Of a stretch of DNA of 64,000 nt, positions 53,603 through 62,653 are shown piece by piece. The first letter of the stretch is position 1. Every line of letters starts with the position of its first letter. Below the pieces are notes generated by a model, which saw nothing but the letters and a program-made list of their open reading frames with translations, was not told the origin of the DNA and made no database searches. The position numbers and the translations under genes are program-made. Origin of the DNA: Roseovarius sp. M141 (GTDB lineage Bacteria > Pseudomonadota > Alphaproteobacteria > Rhodobacterales > Rhodobacteraceae); the NCBI RefSeq assembly GCF_024355225.1, contig NZ_VCNH01000005.1:54986-118985 (forward strand), in the 5' to 3' direction.

Positions 53603-54734
53603 TCAGGCCGCCTTGGCGGCGCTGACAGTGCGCGCCAACATCCGCAGACGAGAGCTGAATTCGCCGCGGTCGACATAGCAGCCGTGCAGATGTCGAAAAC
53701 CTGTCGCCGGATCGAACGAGTCGCGACCATGCAACACCCGCCGATTGTCAAAGACCACCATTTCACCGCCCTTCAACTTCAAGGTCAGGCGGTATTTCCG
53801 GATCCCGTGTTTTGGCCATATAGGCGCGATAGGCGCGGTAATAGTCGGGCATGATCTCGGACGGCATGTCGAAAATTCCCGCCAGATGGGCGTTGTAGCG
53901 GATCTCGATCACCTCACCTGAGCGGTCCAACGTGATCACTGGTTCATAGACGCGGATATCCGCATCGCGGTCGTTGAAACGGAAGGGAATAGGCACCTCG
54001 CAGAGCAGGCGGAACGCCTCTGGGTCTTCGGTCCGAAGATCCTCGGCCATCGCAAACCCATCGGCGAACAGCGAACCGCCCCCTGTCGCCTCATTCGCCA
54101 GGCAGTGCAAAAACTGATAGCCTGGCGGAACTTCCTGGTTCGGCAAATCCGTATGAAGCGGCAGGGCGACAGAGGTGTAGGCCAGGTTGTTGGGATCGGG
54201 TTTGTTGATCACTTCGAAGGTTGTGCCAAAATTCGTTTCCCGCAGGAATCCGATCCGTTGGGCCACATCGACGCCTGCGCTGGTTCGATCCTCAAGGTGG
54301 TCAACAATCGCGATGCCGTATTTTGCCGTCGCCTGCATCCATGCGTTCAAGGCATGATCCTCTGCCAGAATCGGGGCCGCCGCATAACGGGGGACGGTCG
54401 CCGCAGTCATATCCGCGCGCCAAAGCTGGGGCGCAATAGCGGCCGCATCAGTTGCACGCTGGCCGGGGCGATGCGCGCTGAGCAAGGCCACCGGCATGTG
54501 GCTGGCATGGCCGTCCTCATAGCTCAGCACAACGTCGCCATGGGCAATCTGCGCCGAGGTCAGCACAGGCGAGGCGTCCAGCGCCAACAGATCCAGCAGC
54601 CGCTCGTGGGTTTGCGGATGCAACCCCGAAGGGCAATTGTCACGCAGCCAGATGGTCGGGAATGAAGTCGACGTGTTGTCCGCCCAAGTCACGACCAGCG
54701 TGTCGGGGTGGACCAAAAGATCGTCTATGGTCAT
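53603..54734 (-). pseudogene. Gamma-butyrobetaine hydroxylase-like dioxygenase, frameshifted
   Basis: The first 315 codons give an N-terminal zinc-binding-like domain (WADNTSTSFPTIWLRDNCPS) and a TauD/TfdA-type 2-oxoglutarate/Fe(II) core with the H-x-D pair in LPLHTDLPNQ (about 194-196). The frame breaks near 53795-53805 after RDPE. A second frame continues as YRLTLKLKGGEMVVFDNRRV, then LHGRDSFDP, which holds the distal His of the iron triad, and ends at 53603. Joined, the protein is about 377 residues, the usual length for gamma-butyrobetaine or trimethyllysine hydroxylase relatives of carnitine metabolism. One base missing is enough to explain the break. Lesion or sequence error cannot be told apart here. 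Confidence 0.82.
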
Positions 54735-55001
54735 CGGGTATCCTGTTCATTTTGAGATGTTGATCGCAGATACGCGGGTCAACCGCAGGGGGGCGGCCAC
54801 CATTCCTGCGTCTTGCCGTAGGGGGCGCCAGAGGCACGCCAACCCAGCTCAAAATGTGTGAATTCCGATCTCATGATTGGATGCTAAATCCGTTCAGACT
54901 TACCGACAAGTAGCAACATCGTGCTTGAGGGGATGTAGGTCGTGCACCACCACTCAATGGCCCGGCGCGAGAATCCCCGCTGCCGTCTGTGCAATCATGA
55001 T
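54735..55001. other. Intergenic, no gene seen
   Basis: 267 bases upstream of the dioxygenase-like gene, up to the IS6 left end. No supported reading frame or repeat was found; it probably holds the promoter of the - strand gene. Confidence 0.4.
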
Positions 55002-55792
55002 GGGACTATTGCATTAATCTCTTCACGATGAAGCTGACGTTGGTCGAAGTGGAATGTCACGCGGCGATTTCGCCGCATACGCCGGGTTTCTTGTGATGGA
55101 TGTGGCCGCGTTTGATGGTTCGTATTGTTTCGATGCCGCTCAAGGTCGCCTCGGCTGTGCGCCGAGATCGAAAGCTCTGACGATACCCGAGCAGCCGTTT
55201 CAGAGCCGCGTGGTCGCTCTCGGTCAGATTGTTTCGCCACTTTCGGTCGATGTGTCGGATGCTGTCGAAAAGCGGATCATATCGATGATTGATCTCTCGG
55301 ATAACGCGTCGATATGCCTGCGCCTTGTCCGTGCAGATTGTGACTGGCCGATGCAGGTGCACGCGCTCAATGGCCTTGTTCAGAAAGGCTTTGGCCGCTC
55401 TTGCATCCCGCCGCGCGGTCAGGCGAAAATCGATCATCTGTCCGTTTGCATCAGCAGCGCGCCACAGATACCTCCACGTGCCACCGACGCGGATGTAGGT
55501 CTCGTCCACATGCCAGTCGACACTCGCGCGGCGCAGATGTTTTTCGGTCCGCTTGGTTAGCTCTGGTCCGAATTTCTGCACCCAACGATAAACGGTTGAC
55601 CGATCAACGACGATGCTGCGCTCAGCCAGAAGATCCACGTCTTGGTAGGACAGCGGATAGCGTAGATACCAACGGACAGCACAGAGTATGATTTCGCGAG
55701 GAAACCGATAGTGCTTGAACCGAGATTTGCGCGCCACGCTTGACCTCAAAACCCTCGAACTGGTCAAACAACCCGATTAATGCAAAAGTCCC
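55002..55792 (-). mobile_element. Complete IS6-family insertion sequence
   Basis: 791 bases with 18-base terminal inverted repeats differing at one position: GGGACTATTGCATTAATC at the left (55002-55019) and the complement of GGGACTTTTGCATTAATC at the right (55775-55792). The flanking 8 bases (ATCATGAT and GATCAAAT) do not match, so there is no target duplication, consistent with recombination or old insertion. It is inverted relative to the truncated copy at 46938. Confidence 0.9.
55057..55734 (-). CDS. IS6-family transposase
   Basis: 225 residues from the GTG at 55734 (VARKSRFKHYRFP, the usual start region of the family); a TTG 11 codons upstream is less likely. DDE residues are seen in DWHVDETYIRV, TICTDKAQAYRRV and NNLTESDHAALKRLL. 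Helix-turn-helix-like LSYQDVDLLAERSIVVDRST precedes the catalytic core. Full length and open. Confidence 0.93.
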   Translation of the reverse strand, partial: ARKSRFKHYRFPREIILCAVRWYLRYPLSYQDVDLLAERSIVVDRSTVYRWVQKFGPELTKRTEKHLRRASVDWHVDETYIRVGGTWRYLWRAADANGQMIDFRLTARRDARAAKAFLNKAIERVHLHRPVTICTDKAQAYRRVIREINHRYDPLFDSIRHIDRKWRNNLTESDHAALKRLLGYRQSFRSRRTAEATLSGIETIRTIKRGHIHHKKPGVCGEIAA

Positions 55793-55855
55793 GATCAAAT
55801 CTGTCTAAATGGAAATCCCGGCAAGGTATGCATTGCTTACAATCGGAGCATCTCG

Positions 55856-56900
55856 ATGAACAACTGGGTCACGGACGCATTAGGCAAGATAAATGCGGAT
55901 GCGCATCGGTCGGCAGATACCCACCTGTTCAAACTGCCGCTACCTCGACTTGAAGGGGTGGACATCTACCTCAAGGACGAAAGCACCCATCCGACAGGTA
56001 GCCTCAAACATCGGTTGGCGCGGTCGTTATTTCTATATGCACTGTGCAATGGCCGGATCAAGCAAGATACCACAGTCGTCGAGGCATCGTCGGGCAGCAC
56101 TGCGGTGTCCGAGGCCTATTTCGCGCGGATGATCGGCGTGCCTTTCACTGCGGTTCTGCCCAAGAGCACCGCGCGCAGCAAAATCAAACTCATTGAGTTT
56201 TATGGTGGGCAGATACACTTTGTGGACAGCGCCCCGCAGATGCACGACGCATCGGTCACCCTTGCAAAGGAGATCGGCGGTTATTTCATGGACCAGTTCA
56301 CCTATGCAGAGCGCGCGACGGACTGGCGGGGCAACAACAACATTGCAGAGAGCTTGTTTACCCAAATGGAGCATGAGCCGCATCCCATTCCCGCGCGTCT
56401 TGTGATGAGCGCGGGAACCGGGAGGTACGTCTGCGACGCTGGGTCGCTACATTCGATATAAGGGCTATGATACGGCCCTTACAGTCGTCGATCCGGAAAA
56501 CTCTGTCTTTTACGACAGTTACATGTCTGGCGATCGCAGTCTGACCTCTGACATGTCCAGCCGCATCGAAGGCATCGGGCGCCCCAAGGTCGAGCATTCG
56601 TTCCAACCCGGCGTGATCGACGATATGATCAGAGTGCCGGACGCGGCCAGTATTGCGACCATGCTGTGGCTGGAAAAACTGATTGGCCGAAAGGCAGGGC
56701 CATCCACAGGAACAAACCTTTGGGGTGCCTTGCAGATGGCAAAAGACATGAAAGAGGCAAAGCGCGATGGCTCGATCGTGACCCTGCTGTGCGACAGTGG
56801 TGAACGGTATCTGGACTCATACTACAACCCTGACTGGGTCAAAGAGTGCATCGGTGACTATCAGGACTATTCCGCAAGGTTGGACACCGGGTTTTCCTGA
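55856..56900 (+). pseudogene. PLP-dependent cysteine-synthase-family enzyme, frameshifted
   Basis: Two frames together give about 347 residues. The first (to about 56425) has [18 protein letters not shown] with the PLP Lys near 51, then [27 protein letters not shown] (the S-S-G-S-T phosphate/substrate loop region, about 80-105). It stops shortly after VMSAGTG. Dropping one G at the GGGAGG run restores the family's [20 protein letters not shown]. The rest (DGSIVTLLCDSGERYLDSYY, C-terminal PLP-ring serine region) is in the other frame. The family includes cysteine synthases and related beta-replacing or cysteine-degrading enzymes. It starts with a GGAG site just right of the IS6 element. A single homopolymer base separates it from an intact gene. 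Confidence 0.82.
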
Positions 56901-57159
56901 CGGGCCAGTCGCTACATTACGCTCTCGGCGGTGCGTCACCCCCCCTTCTGATGGATGCCAGATCTGCGAGTCCGTTCCCAAGTGTCGATTTGGAACGGAG
57001 ACGGCGTTGGTCGGATTACCGAGATGTCGCGCCATCAAAACCTCGCTCGATAGTCATCCGCAGCATCCAGCCCAAGCGCGAAATAACCCGGTCAGGAGGT
57101 CAAGAGCTGCATCTCGGGCGGGCCTGTTTCAGGCTCTAATCCGCATCACAGAGCCTATT
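56901..57159. other. Intergenic, no gene seen
   Basis: 259 bases between the PLP gene and ccdB. No supported gene, repeat or terminator is visible; the overlapping long frames are shadows. Confidence 0.4.
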
Positions 57160-57459
57160 TCAGATCCCCGACAGCAGCGCATCCAGCGCGCGCACCAACG
57201 CGTCGCGCTGCGCGGCCAGCGACCCGACTCGCGTGCCCAGTTCCGACAGGGTCAGGGTCGCGGCCAGTTGCGGCATAAACAGATACACGTCCTCGCCCAG
57301 CGTCACGGCAGGGTTCAGCGCGGGCAGTGCCTGCGTCAGCGCGCCCGCCGGGATCAGCGGCGCGACGACGCGGGTGTGCATCCCGTCCAGAAGATCGCTT
57401 TGCAGTACGGTGACCAGCGCGCCGTCCGCCATGCGATACAGATCAAACTGCGCGGCCAT
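57160..57459 (-). CDS. ccdB: CcdB-type toxin
   Basis: 99 residues. FDLYRM, VLQSDLLDGMHTRVVAPLIPA (split at about 19-39), ALNPAVTLGEDVYLFMPQLAA and the end LVRALDALLSGI match the CcdB fold and family pattern. CcdB poisons DNA gyrase unless bound by CcdA; the C-terminal G-I ending, close to the family's W-G-I, is where gyrase contact lies. It follows ccdA by three bases on the - strand. It stabilises the replicon by post-segregational killing. Confidence 0.88.
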   Translation of the reverse strand: MAAQFDLYRMADGALVTVLQSDLLDGMHTRVVAPLIPAGALTQALPALNPAVTLGEDVYLFMPQLAATLTLSELGTRVGSLAAQRDALVRALDALLSGI

Positions 57460-57462
57460 GTG

Positions 57463-57702
57463 TCAGAATTTCCGATGCGTCGCCAGCGGCACGCCGCCCG
57501 CGTCGATATAGGCGTTGTATTCGGCGATGGCGCCCGCGTTCTGCTGCTTCCACAGCTTGGCCCGCTCGGCCCGGATCGCAGAAATCACGCCACTTTCCGC
57601 CGCCCGCGAGACGTTGATGCCCAAGGCCCGTGCCTCCTCCAGAATCGCGCCGTCCAGCGTCATGCTGGTTGATTTTCTGGGTGTCTGATTGGCCTGTGCC
57701 AC
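57463..57702 (-). CDS. ccdA: CcdA-type antitoxin
   Basis: 79 residues from the GTG at 57702 (VAQANQTPRKSTSMTLDGA); an ATG 14 codons upstream (57744) is possible. The N-terminal half is a ribbon-helix-helix DNA-binding domain (KSTSMTLDGAILEEARALGINVSR), and the C-terminal tail (AIRAERAKLWKQQNAGAIAEYNAYI) is the acidic/helical toxin-binding part typical of CcdA. The order ccdA-ccdB and the spacing are standard, and the pair sits beside the replication genes. Confidence 0.87.
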   Translation of the reverse strand: MAQANQTPRKSTSMTLDGAILEEARALGINVSRAAESGVISAIRAERAKLWKQQNAGAIAEYNAYIDAGGVPLATHRKF

Positions 57703-57778
57703 GATGCGGCCTCCGCGTATAGCTGCTGATATATATACGATCATACCGCATAAAAGCGGTATTGAACAGGGCGGCGCC

Positions 57779-58470
57779 TCACGCCGTCACCACAACCTCG
57801 CTCAGATCGGCATCGACGGACCGGCAGGCCGCCAGCAGCCGCCCGGCCAGGTGGGTCTGCACATAGTTGCCATGAAACCGGCTGGGCGCGGCCAGCACCA
57901 GACGCGCCCCATCGCGCCGCAACCGCACCAGCCCGGCAAACCATGTCTGGTAAATCGCCGGATCCTCGGCATGCAGAATCCCCTGCGCCAGCGCCCAGTC
58001 GGTCCCGGCGCTCAGATCGGGGTAAGCACAGGCGCGCCCTTGCGCAGCGGCATCGCCACGACATTGCCGGGCGCCGCGGCGTCCTGCGGTGACAGGCGCT
58101 GCACGAAATCGGGGCCTATCGCCGCCCATTGGTCCTGCGTATCGTCAAGGATTCGCGCGATATCCAGACTGTATTCCGTGACTCGCCCGCGCGCGCCCTG
58201 CCGTTTCACCCGCAGCCAGCCACAGGCCCGCAGGCGGGCCATCTCGCGCTTGACCGTGCGTTCCTCGACCGACCAAAGCCGCGCGATCTCGCGCTGGCCA
58301 ACCGCCAGTTCATCGCGCGCCCAGTTGTAACGCGCCGTGACCAGCGTCATCAATCGCAGGGTCATCCGCTGCTCGGCCTTGCCCCGCGCCAGGGCAAATG
58401 CGCCCATCGCCGTCAGCAAATCGTATTTGCGTGCCGAGGCCATCTGGCCAACTGGTTTCTTGATCTGCAT
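57779..58470 (-). pseudogene. DnaA-like plasmid replication initiator, frameshifted
   Basis: Two - strand frames together make about 230 residues. The first (58470 to about 58012) has MASARKYDLLTAMGAFALARG, RLMTLVTARYNW, DELAVGQREIARLWSVEERTVKREMARLRACGWL (winged-helix-like) and IGPDFVQRL. It ends prematurely just after LTPI. At a run of four C's near 58020-58024 one missing base would join DLSAGTDWALAQGILHAEDP, the start of a DnaA N-terminal-like domain running to 57779 (YQTWFAGL, LAAPSRFHGNYVQTHLAGRL). The order and content match the DnaA-like plasmid initiators of Rhodobacterales. The region between this gene and parA is the expected origin. The homopolymer break could be a sequence error. 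Confidence 0.82.
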
Positions 58471-59014
58471 CTCGTGCCCTCACCGTCCGCTCGCCCCTAT
58501 TGCCAAGGGCGGCGGTATCATTACCTCGTCATGCCGGGCATTCTGTGGCCCATGTCATGTGCGGATGGTTGATAAAAGGTAAACCCAACGTTCTTCAACC
58601 ATCTTTGGTGATTAGCGTCCGAATTACCGATTCTGTCAAGAGAGGATGACCAATGGCCGTTTCTCTTCCAAGTCGAAAAGATAAAAAATAGGTATTATTG
58701 GTAGAGGGGGACACCCTGGCTGTCCCCTATTAGGGTGAAAATGTCCCCCAATCCGTTGCGGGCGTATCCCACCTGTCCCCCTATATGCAGCGTCTGTCCG
58801 GACGCGTTGTCCCATCTCAGCGCGGATGGGCGCGAATCGCTCGGGGTGCCCGGTTTCCCGGCAAAAGCCGCTTTTTGCCTTTTCCCAGAATGACGATAAT
58901 GCCTTTTGCCTTTTTTGCAAATCCGGCGTAATTGAAAAGTAACGCAGGATTAGCGTCCGGTCAGATGGCGCCCTGCCCTTCGTCCCCGCGGGGACGCATC
59001 CCGAAGGAGAGACG
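58471..59014. other. Probable replication origin region
   Basis: 544 bases between the divergent initiator and parA, with no gene. The half-site GTCCCC recurs at about 58722, 58743 and 58774, and GGGGACA-N7-TGTCCCC forms a dyad at 58707-58727. GATTAGCGTCCG occurs twice (58610-58621 and 58948-58959). AT-rich tracts follow (TTTTTGCC and TGCCTTTTGCC near 58868-58920). Repeats, an AT-rich run and a position next to the initiator fit an oriV. The half-site is the same as that of the parS-like palindromes. Confidence 0.65.
58981..58996. promoter_or_regulatory. Putative parS 1 of the DnaA-like replicon
   Basis: CGTCCCCGCGGGGACG is a perfect 16-base palindrome just upstream of the parA ribosome site (GAAGGAGAG). 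Its 14-base core recurs twice more within parB, with a degraded copy in parA. A likely ParB-binding site; it may also let ParA/ParB repress the operon. Confidence 0.68.
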
Positions 59015-60320
59015 ATGTTCACCCACGAAGACCTTGCCCAGCTTCAGGCGCAATCGCTCAAGATGCAGGGCTGGATCCGCCAACAGACCTTTTCACCGGA
59101 TGCAGACAAGGCGCTGCGCCGCTTTTCCAGCTGGGAGGTGGCCGAGCTGATCTTTCGCGTCAATCAATCCACCCTGCGCGGCCGCCTTGCCGCCGACCCG
59201 TCGCTGCCGCAGGGCCTGGTCGAGGAGGACGGGCGCCAGCGCTGGTACAGCCTGGACGAGATCAACGAGATGCGCCGCCGGATCAAGGTCAACCGCCGCT
59301 CGCTGATGCCCGCCCGCCCGGCAGGCAAACGCGCCCTGCGCGCCGCCATCGCCAATTTCAAGGGCGGCGCCGGCAAATCCACCGTCGCGCTGCATTTCGC
59401 CCATGCCGCTGCGCTGGATGGTTACCGCGTCCTGTGCGTCGATTTCGACCCTCAGGCGACGCTGAGCCATTCGATGGGGCTGACCGACGTGGCCGAGGAT
59501 TACACGGTCTGGGGCATCATGGCGCGCGATCTGATCCACGAGACGACCCGCATGAACGCCAGCGCGCGGGGCGCTGAATCGGGCGCCGCCCTGCCGCGTC
59601 GCACCCTGCCCAGCTCGATCACCGAACTGGGGCTGGACGGGCTGCGCGTGTCGGACTTCATCAAGCCGACCTGCTGGCCCACGATCGACCTGATCCCCAG
59701 CTGCGCCAACGCGGCCTTTGTCGAATTTGCCAGCGCGCAGTACCGTCACCTCAATCCTGAATGGTCGTTCTTTGCCGCCGTCAGCCGCTATCTGGATGCG
59801 CTGCCCGATGACGCCTATGACCTGATCCTGTTCGACTGCCCGCCCGCCATCGGCTACCAGTCGATGAACGCGGTCTTCGCCGCCGACATGCTCTATATCC
59901 CGTCCGGGCCGGGCTATTGGGAATATGATTCCACCACGTCATTCGTCGGTCAGCTGGCCGAGGCGCTGGAGGATCTGTCGGCCTTCAGCGGCGCTGTCCC
60001 CCACGGGGACAATGCAACTGCCCAAGGTGTTTCAGGACGTCCGTTTCCTGCTGACGCGCTACGAGCCGGGAAATGAGTTACACCGCGCGATGCGTTCAGC
60101 CTTTGGCAAGGTGTTCGGCGACAGATTGGCCGAGCATCCGATCGAAATGACCCGCGCGGTCGAGCAGTCCGGCAGGTTCCTGTCGTCGATCTACGAGACG
60201 GACTATCGCGACATGACGCGCGAAACATGGCGCCGCGCGCGGGCGTCGTTCGATCAGGCGTATGATGAATTCAAGACTCACGCGCTGGCCGCCTGGGACA
60301 ATCTGGAGGACACGCAATGA
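59015..60320 (+). pseudogene. parA: ParA partition ATPase, frameshifted
   Basis: A GGAG site precedes the ATG. The N-terminal ~105 residues contain a helix-turn-helix (SWEVAELIFRVNQSTLRGRL). The ATPase has AIANFKGGAGKSTVALHFAH (deviant Walker A, about 110-130), VLCVDFDPQATLSHSMGL and LILFDCPPAIGYQSMNAVFA (Walker B). The frame breaks at five C's near 59998-60002. With one C fewer it continues as TMQLPKVFQDVRFLLTRYEP to the stop at 60320. That stop overlaps the parB ATG (ATGA). Intact length would be about 434 residues. Two matching signs favour an extra C: the family sequence and the better symmetry of the GTCCCC..GGGGAC site. Confidence 0.85.
59996..60010. promoter_or_regulatory. Degenerate parS-like site inside parA
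   Basis: GTCCCCCACGGGGAC resembles the 14-base palindrome with one extra C and one changed centre base. Dropping the extra C gives GTCCCCACGGGGAC, a single mismatch from the other copies, and also restores the parA frame. Confidence 0.5.
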
Positions 60321-60360
60321 GCAAGCGCAAGGGATTTGACATCGACTTTCCCGGCGAGGA

Positions 60361-60376
60361 TGTCCCCGCGGGGACA
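60361..60376. promoter_or_regulatory. Putative parS 2, inside parB 5' end
   Basis: TGTCCCCGCGGGGACA is a perfect 16-base palindrome within parB coding sequence; it encodes V-P-A-G-T. Core identical to the sites at 58982 and 61254. Confidence 0.66.
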
Positions 60377-61253
60377 CCGCCCGAGGATGCCCCCGCCGCG
60401 CGGCGCGGGCCGATGGCGTCGGCCATCGCCGAAAACGCCGAGGCGCTGCGTACCCGTCAGCAGGCCGAGGCTGCCATTCGCGACGAAAACGACCGCCTCG
60501 CGCATGAACTGGTGCGCCTGAAGGAACAAGGGCTGATCGTCGATCTGATCGACATAAACGCCGTGTCCACGACCAAACTGGCCCGCGACCGCAGCACCAC
60601 CCGCGACCCCGAACTGGGCGAGCTGGAAGGAGTCGATCACCGCCATTGGCCTGTCCAACCCGATCCGGGTCGAGGCGGACGGAACTGGCGCATGGCAGTT
60701 GGTGCAGGGCTACCGCCGTCTGACGGCGTACCGCGAATTGCACGCCGAAACCGGCGACGCGCGCTATGCCAGCATCCCCGCCGGCATCCTTGCGCAGGGC
60801 GAAACGATCGAGGGGCTGTATCGCCGGATGGTCGATGAAAACCTCGTGAGGCGCGATATTTCCTTTGCGGAAATGGCCGCGCTGGCGCTGCGCTATGCCG
60901 CGGACGAGGCGACCGAGGCGATGGATGTCGAACAGGCGGTTGCCGTGCTCTATGCCTCGGCCGCGCGGCAAAAGCGGGTCTATATCCGCCACTTCGCCAC
61001 CCTGCTGGAGGCCATCGGCAGCCGCCTGAAATTCCCCGAGGCGATCCCCCGCGCGCTGGGGCTGCAACTGGAAAAGCGGATCTCCGGCGAAACCGGCGCG
61101 GCGGCCCGTATCCGCGCCGCATTGGGCGCCGGTTTCGCCACCACGCCCGACGCCGAGCTGGAGATCCTGCGCGCGCAGGCCACCGCCAAACCGCCGAAAC
61201 CCGCCGCCAGGACCGGCGCGCCGGACGCCGCGAAAACCACGTTTCGCTGCACC

Positions 61254-61267
61254 GTCCCCGCGGGGAC
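61254..61267. promoter_or_regulatory. Putative parS 3, inside parB 3' end
   Basis: GTCCCCGCGGGGAC, a perfect 14-base palindrome, lies 124 bases before the parB stop; it also encodes V-P-A-G-T. Confidence 0.66.
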
Positions 61268-61437
61268 AGTCCGCTGCGCGGCCCGCAAGGGCAAGGTCGA
61301 GCTAAGCTGTGACCGTGATTTTTCGGCGGTCGAACAGCAGCGGCTTCAGGCGGCGGTGGCCGCGTTCTTTGCCGCGCTGGACGGCGCCTGATCTTGCAAT
61401 GGACATGATGGCGCGTGGCGGGTTAGGGTCACGCGCA

Positions 61438-61466
61438 ATGGCGCGCCGTGCAACAGGGCGCGCCAT
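61438..61466 (+). terminator. Hairpin after parB, possible terminator
   Basis: A perfect 10-base stem ATGGCGCGCC / GGCGCGCCAT with a 9-base loop, 46 bases after parB. No T-run follows, so termination is uncertain, but it separates the partition genes from the TRAP genes. Confidence 0.5.
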
Positions 61467-61497
61467 CGCATTTCAGTTGTAAAGGGAGGTTTCCACT

Positions 61498-62587
61498 TTG
61501 GATCGTCGTTCATTCATCCGCGCGGGTGCGCTGGGTACAGCCGCGACCGCGCTGGCCGCACCGGCCATCGCGCAGGGCAATATCACATGGCGCATGGTCA
61601 CCACCTGGCCCAAGAATTTCCCGGGTCTGGGCGTCGGCGCGCAGCGTCTGGCCGACCGCGTCACCGCCGCATCCGGCGGGCGCCTGACAATTCAGGTCTA
61701 TTCCGCGGGCGAACTGGTCCCCCCATTACAGAGCCTTGACGCCGTGATCGACGGCACCGCCGAGATGAGCCACGGCGCCGCCTATTACTGGCAGAACAAA
61801 TCCCCGGCCCTGTCGTTTTTCACCGGTGTGCCCTACGGCATGACCACGTCCGAACTGACGGCGTGGGTGCGCTATATGGGCGGTCAGGAAATCTGGGACG
61901 AGATTTACGACCAGTTCGGCGTGCAGGGGTTCCTGTCGGGCAACACCGGCAACCAGACCGGCGGCTGGTTCCGCGAAGAGCTGACCGGCCTTGATTCGAT
62001 CAAGGGCCTGCGGTTCCGTACCCCCCCGGTCTGGGTGGTCAGGTCTGGGAAAAACTGGGGGCGACCGTCTCGAACATGGCGGCGGGCGAGATTTTTCAGG
62101 CGCTGCAATCGGGCACGCTGGACGCTGCCGAATTCGTCGGCCCCTATAATGATCTGGCACTGGGGTTCTATCAGGTCGCCAAGAATTACTACATGCCCAG
62201 CTTTGTGGAGCCGGGGCTTGCCACGGAACTGGTCGTTGACAAGGCCAAGTATCAGGCGCTGCCGGACGATCTTCAGGCGATCATCCGCGATGTCTGTCAG
62301 GCCGAATACGATCAGGTGTCGAGTAGATTTCGTCGCCAACGATCCCCGCGCGCTGAAAACGCTGGTCGAAGAGCATGGCGTGCAGGTCCGCGACTTCCCC
62401 GATGACATCATGGAAGCGGGCGCCGTCGCCTCCAAGGGGAGGTGCTGGACGGGCTGCTGGGCAGCGATGATCCGCTGGTGAAAAAAACCGCAGAAAGCTT
62501 TGTCGATTCGCTGAGGATCACCCGCGTGCGCAGCGAAAGATCGACAGCAAATTCCAGGCCGCACGCGAGCTGTATCTGGATCTGTAA
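61498..62587 (+). pseudogene. TRAP transporter solute-binding protein, multiple indels
   Basis: A strong AAGGGAGG site precedes a TTG start. A twin-arginine signal is visible (DRRSFIRAGALGTAATALAAPAIA). The mature part starts ITWRMVTTWPKNFPGLGVGAQRLAD, typical of the keto-acid/dicarboxylate TRAP binders. The frame then changes several times. At a C7 run near 62024-62030 it should continue GLGGQVWEKLGATVSNMAAGEIFQ. Near 62325 it should read DFVANDPRALKTLVEEHGVQ. Near 62438 it should give EVLDGLLGSDDPLVKK. Near 62530 it ends IDSKFQAARELYLDL at 62587. At least four indels lie in about 500 bases. The normal length would be about 360 residues. Confidence 0.82.
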
Positions 62588-62607
62588 GCGATATCAAATG
62601 GTTCAGC

Positions 62608-62638
62608 AAAGGCCCGGTGGAAATGCCGGGCCTTTTTC
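62608..62638 (+). terminator. Rho-independent terminator after the TRAP binding protein
   Basis: Stem AGGCCCGG / CCGGGCCT with a 9-base loop followed by TTTTT. It lies 20 bases past the stop at 62587. Confidence 0.88.
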
Positions 62639-62653
62639 GCAGGTGAAACGCGG

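Larger units (their letters stand above)
60317..61391 (+). pseudogene. parB: ParB partition protein, frameshifted
   Basis: The first 105 codons carry a basic/acidic N-terminus and a helix (ENAEALRTRQQAEAAIRDEN) to DPELGELE, then break at about 60624-60630. Skipping one G yields KESITAIGLSNPIRVEAD and WQLVQGYRRLTAYREL, the ParB/Srx-type core. The rest (60699-61391 frame) has the helix-turn-helix-like region (DEATEAMDVEQAVAVLYASA) and a C-terminal dimerisation-like tail. Intact length is about 357 residues. It would bind the GTCCCCGCGGGGAC sites, two of which lie within its own coding sequence. Confidence 0.84.

Noticed and set aside
51561..54861. Several + strand frames over the MFS and dioxygenase genes
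   Set aside because: All are antisense shadows rich in Arg, Pro and Ser, without ribosome sites or domain signals.
56797..57672. A 291-codon + strand frame across ccdAB
   Set aside because: It runs antisense to the recognisable CcdA and CcdB proteins and has no family content.
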